DNA of 64,000 nucleotides, taken from the NCBI RefSeq assembly GCF_000422405.1, contig NZ_KE383823.1, positions 28,488 to 92,487 of the forward strand, in the 5' to 3' direction. Under the pieces are notes generated by a model, which made no database searches, was not told the origin of the DNA, and was given only the letters and a program-made list of their open reading frames with translations. The DNA comes from Microbacterium luticocti DSM 19459. GTDB taxonomy: Bacteria > Actinomycetota > Actinomycetes > Actinomycetales > Microbacteriaceae. This document shows, piece by piece, positions 17,727-25,943 of the stretch (positions are counted from its first letter, which is position 1; each line of letters opens with the position of its first letter). Both the position numbers and the translations under genes were made by a program.

Positions 17727-18419
17727 TCAGTCGGGAAGGCGCCAGTCCACGGGGTCCGCGCCCTGCGCCGCCAGCAGTTCGTTCGCGCGGGAGAACGGCC
17801 GCGAACCGAAGAACCCACGGCTCGCCGACAGCGGCGACGGGTGGGCCGATGCGATGATCGGCGTGTTCCCCAGCAGCGGCCGCAGGTTCGCGGCATCCCT
17901 CCCCCACAGGACCGCCACCAGTGGCCCGCCGCGATCCACCAGTGACCGGATCGCGTGCTCGGTGACCTTCTCCCAGCCCCAGCCGCGATGGGATGCCGGG
18001 GCCCCGGGCGCGACGGTGAGCACACGGTTCAGCAGCATGACGCCCTGGTCGCTCCACGCCGACAGGTCGCCGTGCGCGGCCGGCGGGATGCCGAGGTCGT
18101 CGCGCAGTTCCTGGTAGATGTTCGCGAGGCTGCGCGGCAGGGGCCGCACATGCCTGTCGACCGCGAACGACAGGCCGATCGGATGCCCCGGGGTGGGGTA
18201 CGGGTCCTGTCCGACGATGAGCACCTTCACGTCCGAGCGCGGCCGTGCGAACGCCCGCAGCACGCGGTCGCCGGCCGGCAGGTAGTGCCGCCCCGCGGCG
18301 ACCTCGGCACGCAGCCGGTCGCCCAGCGCCGCGATGTCGCCGGCGACCGGCGCGAGTTCGCGCGCCCACCCGGCGTCGATCAGTCCGGCATCGGCCAGTT
18401 CGGGAAGGGTCATCGCCAC
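17727..18419 (-). CDS. ung: Uracil-DNA glycosylase
   Basis: Family 1 uracil-DNA glycosylase, removing uracil from DNA in base excision repair. Motif A is [16 protein letters not shown], where the Asp activates water, and motif B is [11 protein letters not shown] with the catalytic His. Length about 230 aa is normal. I choose the GTG at 18419 because TACGCT lies exactly 6 nt upstream and no ribosome-binding site is seen; an ATG two codons later (18413) is the alternative. It lies 29 bases downstream of the SDR gene on the same strand. Confidence 0.93.
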   Translation of the reverse strand: MAMTLPELADAGLIDAGWARELAPVAGDIAALGDRLRAEVAAGRHYLPAGDRVLRAFARPRSDVKVLIVGQDPYPTPGHPIGLSFAVDRHVRPLPRSLANIYQELRDDLGIPPAAHGDLSAWSDQGVMLLNRVLTVAPGAPASHRGWGWEKVTEHAIRSLVDRGGPLVAVLWGRDAANLRPLLGNTPIIASAHPSPLSASRGFFGSRPFSRANELLAAQGADPVDWRLPD

Positions 18420-18448
18420 GCGACCAGCGTAGGCGGTCGCGGCGCCCG

Positions 18449-19225
18449 TCACTCGCCCTTCACACGCAGCGGCCCGCGTGCCAACAGGTGCTGTGCAGAC
18501 TGGGCGACCGGGCGCATCGTCACCAGGTCGAGATTCACGTGGCCGGGCGCGTTCATCGCATACGCGATCACGTCGGCGACGTCGGCGGCGCGAAGCGGCG
18601 CCTCGACGCCCTCGTACACCTTCTCGGTCGCGGCCCGGTCGCCGCCGAGGCGGTTGAGCGTGAACTCCTCGGTGTGCACCAGACCCGGCGCGATCTCGAC
18701 GACCCGGATCGGCTCGCCGTTCAGCTCCAGCCGCAGCGCGTGCACGAGCATCGACTCCCCCGCCTTCGCGGCGTTGTATCCCGCCCCGCCCGGGTACGCC
18801 CCCTGTGCGGCGGTCGAGGTCACGAACACGGTGTCGGCGTGCGAGTCGGATGCCGCGGCCCGCCGCAGCAGCGGCAGCAGCGCCGCGACCAGTCGCTGCG
18901 TGGCCATGACGTTCGCCTCGAACATCCACCGCCAGTCCTCGGGCCTGCCGTCCTCGACCCGGTCGGCGCCGCGGGCGCCGCCGGCCACCTGCACCAGCGC
19001 GTGCACCGGCCCCGACCCGTCAAGCCACTCAGCAAGCGCGTCGACGTCGGCCGGCACGGTGAGGTCGGCGGCGTACGCCACCGCCCCGGTCTCGGACTCC
19101 AGTGCCGCCAAGCGCTCCGCCCGCCGGGCGACGGCCACGACATCCCACCCACCGCCACGCAGCGCCCGCACGGTCGCCTCGCCGATCCCGGTGCTGGCCC
19201 CGGTCACCACTGCTCGTCTGGTCAT
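18449..19225 (-). CDS. SDR-family NAD(P)-dependent oxidoreductase
   Basis: 258 aa short-chain dehydrogenase. The nucleotide-binding [10 protein letters not shown] is at residues 8-17, the catalytic Ser lies in VTSTAAQG and the Tyr/Lys pair in YNAAKAG. The substrate is unknown; the arrangement is like YdfG-type serine/3-hydroxy acid dehydrogenases. No Shine-Dalgarno; TACCGT lies 6 nt before the ATG, consistent with a leaderless mRNA. It is divergent from metY with about 150 bases between them and may be co-transcribed with ung. Confidence 0.88.
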   Translation of the reverse strand: MTRRAVVTGASTGIGEATVRALRGGGWDVVAVARRAERLAALESETGAVAYAADLTVPADVDALAEWLDGSGPVHALVQVAGGARGADRVEDGRPEDWRWMFEANVMATQRLVAALLPLLRRAAASDSHADTVFVTSTAAQGAYPGGAGYNAAKAGESMLVHALRLELNGEPIRVVEIAPGLVHTEEFTLNRLGGDRAATEKVYEGVEAPLRAADVADVIAYAMNAPGHVNLDLVTMRPVAQSAQHLLARGPLRVKGE

Positions 19226-19286
19226 GACTCCACGGTAACGCCGCCGCCTCGGGCACGTCGCGCCGGCACGTTACGTCACATTTCCC

Positions 19287-19306
19287 CCTCGTTGTTGACA
19301 ACGAGG
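19287..19306. promoter_or_regulatory. Palindromic operator candidate upstream of metY
   Basis: CCTCGTTGTTGACAACGAGG is a perfect 9+2+9 palindrome 68 bases before the metY start. A -35-like TTGACA (19295-19300) is inside it, and a loose -10 (TACTCT, 19316-19321) follows, so a repressor bound here would cover the promoter. The regulator is not known. Confidence 0.6.
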
Positions 19307-19373
19307 CCGCATCCGTACTCTCGAACCTGTCGCCCCGCGATCCCAGGCCGACGCCGAACCCGAGGAGAACCCG

Positions 19374-20696
19374 ATGTCCGCACCCGAGAACTGGCGGTTC
19401 GAGACCGCTCAGATCCATGCCGGCGCCCAGCCCGACCCCGTCACGGGGGCCCGCGCCACCCCGATCTACCAGACCACCTCGTACGTGTTCCGCGACACCG
19501 AGCATGCCGCGAACCTGTTCTCGCTGGCCGAGGTCGGCAACATCTACACCCGCATCCAGAACCCGACGCAGGACGTCGTAGAGCAGCGCCTCGCCGCGCT
19601 CGAGGGCGGTACCGCAGCACTGCTGACCGCGTCGGGCATGTCGGCGGTGACCCTGGCGATCCTCAACGTCGCCGGCGCGGGCGACCACGTCGTCGCCTCG
19701 TCCGCACTGTACGGCGGCACCTACAACCTGCTGCGCTACACACTCGAGAAGCTCGGCATCCACACCACCTTCGTCGAGGATCAGGACGACGCCGAGGCAT
19801 GGCGCGCCGCGGTGCGGCCGAACACCAAGCTGTTCTTCGCCGAGACCATCGGCAACCCGAAGATCAACGTGCTCGACATCCGCACCGTCGCCGACATCGC
19901 GCACGAGAACGGGCTGCCGCTGTTCGTCGACAACACCATCGCGACCCCGTACCTGATCCGCCCGTTCGAGCACGGCGCGGATGTGGTCATCCACGCGGCC
20001 ACGAAGTTCCTCGGCGGCCACGGCACGGTGATCGCCGGCGCCATCGTCGACGGGGGCACCTTCCCGTGGTCGCAGCACGCCGACCGCTTCCCTGGGCTCA
20101 CCGAGCCCGACCCGTCGTACCACGGCGTCAGCTACACCGGGGTGCTCGGCGACGGCATCGCGTTCATCATCAAGGCGCGGGTGCAACTGCTGCGCGACCT
20201 CGGCCCGGCGATCTCGCCGAACAGCGCCTGGCAGCTCATCCAGGGCATCGAGACGCTGTCGCTGCGCATCGAGCGACACGTGCAGAACGCACAGCAGATC
20301 GCCGAGTGGCTCGAATCACGCGACGACGTCGCGTCGGTCAGCTACGCCGGCCTCGCCAGCTCGCCGTGGCACGCGCTCGCCCAGAAGTACGCGCCGAAGG
20401 GCGCGGGGGCGGTGCTGTCGTTCGAGCTGACCGGCGGTGTCGACGCCGGCCGCGCGTTCGTCGACAACCTCACCCTGTTCAGCCACCTCGCCAACATCGG
20501 TGACGTGCGTTCGCTGGTGATCCACCCGGCCTCGACCACCCACTCGCAGCTCTCGCCTGAGGAGCAGCTCTCCAGCGGCGTGACCCCGGGTCTCGTGCGC
20601 CTGTCGGTGGGCCTCGAGAACGTCGACGACCTGAAGGACGACCTCGCCCAGGCTCTGGCCGCGGCGCACGAGGTGCGTGAGGCCGCGCGCGTCTGA
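19374..20696 (+). CDS. metY: O-acetylhomoserine sulfhydrylase (MetY)
   Basis: PLP enzyme of the Cys/Met metabolism family making homocysteine from O-acetylhomoserine and sulfide in the cytoplasm. 440 aa. The PLP-binding Lys is in HAATKFLGGHG, and the region FVDNTIATPYLIRPFEHGAD gives the PLP-binding Asp. The N-terminal ETAQIHAGAQPDPVTGARATPIYQTTSY pattern (seen as QIHAGAQPDP) is typical of MetY. GAGGAGA precedes the ATG. MetX, the enzyme supplying its substrate, lies 1.4 kb downstream in the same direction, separated by an unrelated gene on the other strand. Confidence 0.95.
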   Translation: MSAPENWRFETAQIHAGAQPDPVTGARATPIYQTTSYVFRDTEHAANLFSLAEVGNIYTRIQNPTQDVVEQRLAALEGGTAALLTASGMSAVTLAILNVAGAGDHVVASSALYGGTYNLLRYTLEKLGIHTTFVEDQDDAEAWRAAVRPNTKLFFAETIGNPKINVLDIRTVADIAHENGLPLFVDNTIATPYLIRPFEHGADVVIHAATKFLGGHGTVIAGAIVDGGTFPWSQHADRFPGLTEPDPSYHGVSYTGVLGDGIAFIIKARVQLLRDLGPAISPNSAWQLIQGIETLSLRIERHVQNAQQIAEWLESRDDVASVSYAGLASSPWHALAQKYAPKGAGAVLSFELTGGVDAGRAFVDNLTLFSHLANIGDVRSLVIHPASTTHSQLSPEEQLSSGVTPGLVRLSVGLENVDDLKDDLAQALAAAHEVREAARV

Positions 20697-20706
20697 GCCC
20701 GGCCTG

Positions 20707-20748
20707 CGGATGCCTCGGCTCGGCCGACGGGCCGGCCCGAGGCATCCG
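20707..20748. terminator. Bidirectional terminator-like hairpin between metY and the cyclase-like gene
   Basis: CGGATGCCTCGG (20707-20718) pairs perfectly with CCGAGGCATCCG (20737-20748) over 12 bases with an 18-base loop. It lies between two convergent genes. No T-tract follows, as often in high-GC actinobacteria. Confidence 0.7.
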
Positions 20749-20753
20749 TCGTC
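20723..20753. repeat. 31-bp direct repeat, copy 1
   Basis: Begins GCCGACGGGCCGGCCCGAGG and ends CATCCGTCGTC. An identical 31-base copy is at 21747-21777. The two copies bracket the cyclase-like gene. Copy 1 includes the right arm of the metY hairpin. Confidence 0.95.
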
Positions 20754-20771
20754 TGCGCACCCTGGCGACGG

Positions 20772-21713
20772 TCATGCCGCATCCCACCAGCGCAGCACGC
20801 GCAGCGCCCGCAGCGTGACCCAGCGACTCGGAAGGCCCTCGGGCACCCCTTCCATGTCGAACAGCGTCGGGCCCTCGTGGACGTTCTCGAGGTGCCACAG
20901 TCCGTCGCCGTCACTGTGGGAACGGATGAGCTCGACGGCCTCGGCGCAGCGTGCGTCGCGCTCGGGCCGGGCGCGACGCATGTACTCGAGGCCGCGCAGG
21001 ACGTCGTAGAACCATCGCACCGGATACGAGGCCATCGTGAACCGCGGATCGATGATCTCGCCCGTGCTGCGGCGGCGCATCAGTCCTCGTTCGAGCAGGT
21101 ATTCCTCTCCGCGATGCCGCGCCGCACGGACGACGGCGGTCCCGCCGGTGGCCTGTTCCCAGTCGCGCAGTCCCTCGAGCGCGCAGATCGTCGAGTGCAA
21201 CGACGCGACCCGCGCGCCGTACTCGGCCCAGCAGTTCCACCCGCCGTCGGGCAGCTGCCGGGCGAGCAATGAGTGCACGGGGCGTTCGTCGGCCTCGCCG
21301 AAGTACGCGCCGATGGTGAGCACGACACCGTTGAGGCATGGCTCGGTCTCGCCCGCGAAGTACGGTTCACCGGCATCCCACCGCACGTTCTCGCGCACGC
21401 GCAAGATCGCCGTGCGTACGGCCGGATCGGTCGGGTCTACCCCGAGATCGACGAGTTGCTGCAGGCTGAAGTGCGTCGCCGTCCAGGCGTCGTACATCGG
21501 GCGGGACTCGTCGACCCAGCCGGGCCGGTACACACCGCCGTCCCAGAGGCCGTCCTCCCCCTGCTCTGCGAGCAGACGCGCGCCCCACCCTTCGCGGGCG
21601 ACCCGCGCGCGCTCGGCGGCGACCTCGTCGGCGGGTGCGTCGAGCAGATCGCGCATGACCTGCCAGCGGATCGCCGGGTCGCCGGACATCAGATACTCCA
21701 TCGCTGCGTCCAT
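20772..21713 (-). CDS. Squalene cyclase/prenyltransferase-like alpha-helical barrel protein
   Basis: 313 aa of repeating alpha-alpha hairpins with aromatic-rich QLPDGGWNCWAEYG and DGLWHLENVHEG segments, as in terpene cyclase and prenyltransferase-type toroids. The DXDD or QW active-site set of real squalene-hopene cyclases is not complete, so enzymatic function is uncertain. No membrane segment. The ATG at 21713 (MDAAMEYL) is favoured because TAGCCT lies 7 nt upstream; the ATG at 21701 is possible. The gene interrupts the metY-metX pair on the opposite strand and is flanked by two identical 31-base repeats, which suggests a later insertion. Confidence 0.75.
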   Translation of the reverse strand: MDAAMEYLMSGDPAIRWQVMRDLLDAPADEVAAERARVAREGWGARLLAEQGEDGLWDGGVYRPGWVDESRPMYDAWTATHFSLQQLVDLGVDPTDPAVRTAILRVRENVRWDAGEPYFAGETEPCLNGVVLTIGAYFGEADERPVHSLLARQLPDGGWNCWAEYGARVASLHSTICALEGLRDWEQATGGTAVVRAARHRGEEYLLERGLMRRRSTGEIIDPRFTMASYPVRWFYDVLRGLEYMRRARPERDARCAEAVELIRSHSDGDGLWHLENVHEGPTLFDMEGVPEGLPSRWVTLRALRVLRWWDAA

Positions 21714-21746
21714 GCGCGCGAGGCTACGCCGCACCCCCGACGTTGC

Positions 21747-21777
21747 GCCGACGGGCCGGCCCGAGGCATCCGTCGTC
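21747..21777. repeat. 31-bp direct repeat, copy 2
   Basis: Exact copy of 20723-20753, placed 34 bases upstream of the start of the cyclase-like gene. The sequence diverges directly on both sides. Confidence 0.95.
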
Positions 21778-21825
21778 GGCACCGCGGCTGCGTTGTGCCC
21801 GCACCCGGGTTTCTGGCTCACAGAC

Positions 21826-21893
21826 TTCGGAGGATGCCACGAGGTTCGGAGGGTTTCGGCCCGAACGGTCCGAGGTTCGTGCGATCCTCCGAA
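21826..21893. other. Inverted repeat in the long metX upstream region
   Basis: TTCGGAGGAT (21826-21835) pairs with ATCCTCCGAA (21884-21893). Between them CGAGGTTCG occurs twice and TTCGGCCCGAA is nearly self-complementary, so a branched RNA or DNA structure is possible. The gene-free stretch 21714-22051 holds this element and the 31-bp repeat; its last 100 bases are loose repeats of GCGCACCGC. I could not match a known riboswitch. Confidence 0.5.
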
Positions 21894-22051
21894 GGTGGGA
21901 CCGGATGACGCGGGAGAGCGCACCGCTGTCGGCGTGCCGCCGACGAGCGCACCGCCGTCAGCCCGCCACCGGAGCGCGCACCGCCGCCCGAGCGTCACCC
22001 GACACCCGTAACAGGCCGGGGCCACCGGCGCCGACACGGAAGAATGGACCC

Positions 22052-23260
22052 ATGGACTGGCAGCAGACCTCCGAAGACACGGTGCCCAGCGCGCCGGTGA
22101 CGGAGGCCGACGCCCGATCGCTGCTCGGCCGCCCGCCGGCGACCGGGGCGTGGCGTGACGGCGACCCGGTCGGCAACCGCCGGTTCGCCGGGCTCGGCAC
22201 GTTCCGCACCGAGACGGGCGCCGAGCTGCCGTTCGTGCGCCTGGCCTACGAGTCCTGGGGCGAGCTGAACGACGCGCGCGACAACGCCGTGCTGATCCTG
22301 CACGCCCTCACCGGCGACAGCCACGTGCGCGGACCGGCCGGGCCCGGGCATCCCACGGCCGGCTGGTGGGAGGACGTGGTCGGACCCGGCTGCCCCATCG
22401 ACACCGACCGGTGGTTCGTGGTCGCGCCCAACATGCTGGGCGGATGCCAGGGCTCGACCGGTCCGGCCAGTATCGGCCCGAACGGCTATGAGTGGGCGTC
22501 GCGATTCCCCTACCTGACGATCCGCGACCAGGTCGCCGCGCAGCAGCGGCTGGCCGACCTGCTCGGCATCGATGTGTGGGCGGCGGTGGTCGGCGGCTCG
22601 ATGGGCGGCATGCACGCGCTGGAGTGGGCGATCTCGACGCCGGAACGGGTGCGCAGGCTAGCGGTGCTGTCGGCACCGCCGTTCAACACGGCCGACCAGA
22701 TCGCCCTGAACTCGGTGCAGCTGGAGGCGATCCAGATCGATCCGCGGTTCGCCGACGGCGAGTACTACGACGCAGGTTCGGGCAACGGCCCGCACCGCGG
22801 GCTGGCCCTGGCCCGGCGGATGGCGCTGTTGAACTACCGCAGCCCCGCCGAGCTGAACATGCGGTTCCGGCGCTCGTGGCAGTCCGACGTGTCGCCGCTC
22901 GGCGACGACGGCCGGTTCGCGGTGGAGTCCTACCTCGACTTCCACGGCAACAAGTTCACCCGGCGGTTCGATGCGAACAGCTACATCCGGCTGGTCGAGG
23001 CGATGGACTCGCACGACGTCGGCCGCGGCCGCGGCGGCATCGAGGATGCGCTGGCCCGGGTCACGGCCACCACGCTCGTGCTCGGCATCGACACCGACCG
23101 GCTGTTCCCGGTGGAGGGCCAGCACCGCATCGCCCGCGGCATCCCGAACACCCTCGACGGCGACGAGGCGGTCGTGCTGGCCAGCGACTTCGGCCACGAC
23201 GGCTTTCTCATCGAGACCGACCGGGTCGGCGCGCACCTGCGCCGGCTGCTCGAAGCCTAA
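22052..23260 (+). CDS. metX: Homoserine O-acetyltransferase (MetX)
   Basis: 402 aa alpha/beta-fold acyltransferase that acetylates L-homoserine from acetyl-CoA, giving the MetY substrate. The nucleophile elbow is GGSMGGMHALEW, the acid is in LVLGIDTDRLFP and the catalytic His in DFGHDGFL. The family marks HALTGDSHVRG and NMLGGCQGSTGP are present. I use the ATG at 22052 (MDWQQTSED); AAGAAT lies 6 nt upstream and no clear ribosome-binding site exists. Its TAA shares bases with the stop of the convergent Nudix gene. Confidence 0.95.
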   Translation: MDWQQTSEDTVPSAPVTEADARSLLGRPPATGAWRDGDPVGNRRFAGLGTFRTETGAELPFVRLAYESWGELNDARDNAVLILHALTGDSHVRGPAGPGHPTAGWWEDVVGPGCPIDTDRWFVVAPNMLGGCQGSTGPASIGPNGYEWASRFPYLTIRDQVAAQQRLADLLGIDVWAAVVGGSMGGMHALEWAISTPERVRRLAVLSAPPFNTADQIALNSVQLEAIQIDPRFADGEYYDAGSGNGPHRGLALARRMALLNYRSPAELNMRFRRSWQSDVSPLGDDGRFAVESYLDFHGNKFTRRFDANSYIRLVEAMDSHDVGRGRGGIEDALARVTATTLVLGIDTDRLFPVEGQHRIARGIPNTLDGDEAVVLASDFGHDGFLIETDRVGAHLRRLLEA

Positions 23261-24021
23261 TCCGACACCACGTACCGCCAGGGCAACGCGTCGGTCAGCA
23301 GCCGGTGGCGTGGCCCGGGCACATCCAGGGTCGCGGCACCCGTGGCGTCCGGCCCGGCATCGTGCGCGGCATCCGGCTCCCAGCAGAACACCGTGCCCGT
23401 CTCGCAGCGACGCACCCGGGTGTGGAACGTGCGCACACCGGCTGCTCGCGCCCGCGCGACGAGTTCCGCCGCGTCGGAGGCGCCCGTCAGCCCGTACAAC
23501 GTCACCCAGGTGGGCGGGTAGAGCACGACCCGGCCTGCAGCATGCCGGTCGAGCACGTCGGCCGGACGCACCCACGCCGCCTCGACCACCTCGGCCACGG
23601 CCGGCGTCACCACCGAATCGGTGACGGCGCCGACGAAGAACCACGTACGGATGCGCTTGGGGATGCCCGGTGGCGGGGTCCAGCAGCTGAACGGATGCAG
23701 GTGCTCGGGCGCGATGCGAAGTCCCACCTCTTCGGCGGTCTCGCGCGCGGCAGCCCGGCGTGCGTCGGACTGCTCGGCGTCCCCGGCGCGCAGGTCGGCC
23801 GGCTCGACACCCCCGCCGGGGAACACCCAGGCGCCGGCGAACGAGCCGCGGTCGGGGCGCTCGATCATCAGCACCTCGGGTCCGGCGTCGCCGCCTCGCA
23901 CCAGCACCGCGGTTCCGGCCACGCGCAGCTCGGAGTCGTCGGCGGGTGCCGCATCCACCGCAGACCGCAGGTCGCGCAAGGCGCGGTCGGCGCCCGGGTC
24001 CGAGCCCGGCTCAGTCGGCAT
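23257..24021 (-). CDS. Nudix hydrolase with an extended Nudix box
   Basis: 254 aa. The Nudix motif reads GGGVE, then an insertion, then ARETAEEVGL near residues 68-103; the spacing between GxxxxxE and REuxEExGu is longer than the usual 23-residue box, as in NUDT19/RP2-like members that act on CoA derivatives. Catalytic Glu residues in ETAEEVG are kept. It overlaps the thiamine-binding gene by 11 bases upstream, so the two are co-expressed, and its stop overlaps the metX stop (CTAA shared on opposite strands). Substrate unknown. Confidence 0.85.
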   Translation of the reverse strand: MPTEPGSDPGADRALRDLRSAVDAAPADDSELRVAGTAVLVRGGDAGPEVLMIERPDRGSFAGAWVFPGGGVEPADLRAGDAEQSDARRAAARETAEEVGLRIAPEHLHPFSCWTPPPGIPKRIRTWFFVGAVTDSVVTPAVAEVVEAAWVRPADVLDRHAAGRVVLYPPTWVTLYGLTGASDAAELVARARAAGVRTFHTRVRRCETGTVFCWEPDAAHDAGPDATGAATLDVPGPRHRLLTDALPWRYVVSD

Positions 24022-24325
24022 CCGGCTCGCCGAGTGCGCGTTCCAGCCGCTCCACCTTCGCGTCGAGCTCGCCGGTGTACCCGGGACGGATGTCGGCCTT
24101 CAGCACCAGCGACACGCGGGACCCGAACGGCATCACCGCTTCGGTGGCGCGCTTGACGACATCGAAGACCTCGTCCCACTCCCCCTCGATCTCGGTGAAC
24201 ATCGAGGTCGTGCGGTGCGGCAGGCCGGACTCACGGACGACACGGACCGCCGCGGCGACGGCGTCGTGCACCGACCCGTCCGACCGGCCGGTTCCGCTGG
24301 GGGCGACAGAGAACGCGATGAGCAT
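24011..24325 (-). CDS. MTH1187-family thiamine-binding protein
   Basis: 104 aa, ferredoxin-like small protein of the MTH1187/YqgV (DUF77) family. The family features MLIAFSVAPSGTG, VRESGLPHRTTSMFTEIEGEWDEV and a late VSLVLKADIRPG (shown in part) are clear. Homologues bind thiamine; its cellular role is unsettled. TAGCGT (24332-24337) lies 6 nt before the ATG, indicating a leaderless transcript. A 27-bp repeat starts 4 bases further upstream, so the promoter's -35 zone is inside repeats. Confidence 0.85.
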   Translation of the reverse strand: MLIAFSVAPSGTGRSDGSVHDAVAAAVRVVRESGLPHRTTSMFTEIEGEWDEVFDVVKRATEAVMPFGSRVSLVLKADIRPGYTGELDAKVERLERALGEPDAD

Positions 24326-24340
24326 GCCTCGACGCTACCG

Positions 24341-24502
24341 CGCGACCGTGCCGGGCGCGAGGCTCGACGCGACCCTGCCGGGCGCGAGGCCCGACGCCAC
24401 CGCACCGGTCACGAGGCCCGACGCCACCGCGCCAGTCACGACGCTCGACGCCGCGGCGCCGGTCACGAGGCTCGACGCGACCGCGCCGGTCACGAGCCCA
24501 GA
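24341..24502. repeat. 27-bp tandem repeat, six units
   Basis: Units start at 24341, 24368, 24395, 24422, 24449 and 24476, each a variant of CGCGACCGCGCCGGTCACGA followed by GGCTCGA. A degenerate 36-base unit and part of an eighth unit run into the 3' end of the GT87 gene (stop 24514-24516). The period is a multiple of three. Confidence 0.9.
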
Positions 24503-24513
24503 CGCTCTCGCAC

Positions 24514-25776
24514 CTACCGCACCGACCGCGAGGCGGGACGCGACCGCGCCGCGCGGAGCGAGGCATCCCTCGCCGCCGCGACACCCGACGCGGACCGCAC
24601 CGGCACGCGCGCCAGGCGCACCACCGCCCAGACGAACAGCACCACCACGAGCAGATTTCGCGCGGTGAGCAGGGCCGCCGGCAGCGGCTGCGCGGCGAGC
24701 AGTCCGCTGTAGGTGAGCGGATACACCAGCTGGGTAAGCGCCGCGATCAGCAGCGCCAGTGCGGCGGGCGACCGCCAACGCCGCCGGTCGAGCACGAGGC
24801 CTGTCACCAGCGGCACCACGATCCAGGTGAGATACTGCGGCGACCCGACCTTGTTGAACGCGATGAACCCGGTGACCAGGGCGAGCGCGAGCGGCGGGAA
24901 CAGCACGGCGAAGGATGCGCCCCGCCGCGCCTTCATCGCACCGAGAACGGCAACGGCCCCCACCGCCAGCACGAGCAGCGGCGTCATCAGCGCGACGACC
25001 ACGTCGACGTTCGGTCCGGTGACCTGGAACGTCAGCATGTCGGGGTCGTAGTAGATGAACGAGCCGTCGATCCGGGCGACGGCGCGCCACAGGTACAGCG
25101 TGCTGATCGGCGCCTCCAGCTGCAGCCCGCGGCCGGTCTGGTCGCCGATGAAACCGAACGCGTACCGCAGCCCGCCCGCCGCCGCCACCGCGCCCAGCGT
25201 CAGCGTCGACACCACGATGGCTCCGCCGACGACGGCGAGCCGACGGCGCACGGCGATCACGGCGGCGGCCAGCAGCGCCGCCGGCCACACCTTGATCCAG
25301 GTCGCGACGGCGAGCAGGATCGAGCCGAGCCACGGCCGACCCACCAGCCACAGGCATCCGGCGATCGCCAGCGGCACCGTGATCGCGTCGATGCGGTACA
25401 GCGCGATCGGCCCGAGCAGCGCGATCGACGCGAGCCAGAACCACGCGGCCACGCAACGGCCGCGGGAGCGCGCCCGCCCGACCAGCAGGCCGAACGCGAG
25501 CGCGTCGCACAGCGTGACGAGCAGCACCCAGCCGATCGTGTAGCCGCCGATCCAGGACAGCCCGTGTGCGAGCACCATCGGCACGAGCGCGAGCTGCGGG
25601 TACACCCACCCCTCGGTGATGCCGACGATGCCGGCGCCGTCGAGGGCCCTGTTCGACCAGGGCTCGTACACGAGGTAGACGTCGCCCATCGGCTGATTCG
25701 GCAGCACGAAACCGAGCGTGGCGACCCCGACGTGCACGAGGGCGAACGCCACCCACAGAATCGCCCGCCTCGACAT
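24514..25776 (-). CDS. GT87-family (DUF2029) polyprenyl-phosphate-dependent glycosyltransferase
   Basis: 420 aa integral membrane protein with about ten helices. The pattern of an early acidic loop (DVYLVYEPWSNRALDG) and the later GSPQYLTWIVVPLV fits the GT-C/GT87 mannosyltransferase-like family that uses polyprenyl-phosphate sugars outside the membrane. Acceptor unknown; cell-envelope glycan is likely. TAGACT lies 6 nt before the ATG at 25776, so the mRNA is probably leaderless. The last ~25 residues (VAAARDASLRAARSRPAS) are basic and lie in repeat-derived sequence, so this tail may be a product of repeat growth. Confidence 0.82.
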   Translation of the reverse strand: MSRRAILWVAFALVHVGVATLGFVLPNQPMGDVYLVYEPWSNRALDGAGIVGITEGWVYPQLALVPMVLAHGLSWIGGYTIGWVLLVTLCDALAFGLLVGRARSRGRCVAAWFWLASIALLGPIALYRIDAITVPLAIAGCLWLVGRPWLGSILLAVATWIKVWPAALLAAAVIAVRRRLAVVGGAIVVSTLTLGAVAAAGGLRYAFGFIGDQTGRGLQLEAPISTLYLWRAVARIDGSFIYYDPDMLTFQVTGPNVDVVVALMTPLLVLAVGAVAVLGAMKARRGASFAVLFPPLALALVTGFIAFNKVGSPQYLTWIVVPLVTGLVLDRRRWRSPAALALLIAALTQLVYPLTYSGLLAAQPLPAALLTARNLLVVVLFVWAVVRLARVPVRSASGVAAARDASLRAARSRPASRSVR

Positions 25777-25943
25777 CCCGCAAGTCTAGAGTGGTGCCTT
25801 CAGCGCAGACTGTGGGATGCCTCGGGCATGCGGCGGCTCGCCACGAAGGATGTCGCCGCCGGCGGCGCGCCGAGCCCGTTTCAATCGCGGTGAGGGCGTG
25901 CCTCATCCTGCCGCCGCATCGGGGGACGAGGCGGCAGCCGCCA

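Noticed and set aside
20723..21777. Attachment sites of an integrated element
   Set aside because: No integrase or tRNA gene; the bracketed segment holds only one gene.
21714..22051. SAM riboswitch upstream of metX
   Set aside because: I could not find the conserved core of any SAM riboswitch class; only a simple inverted repeat is supported.
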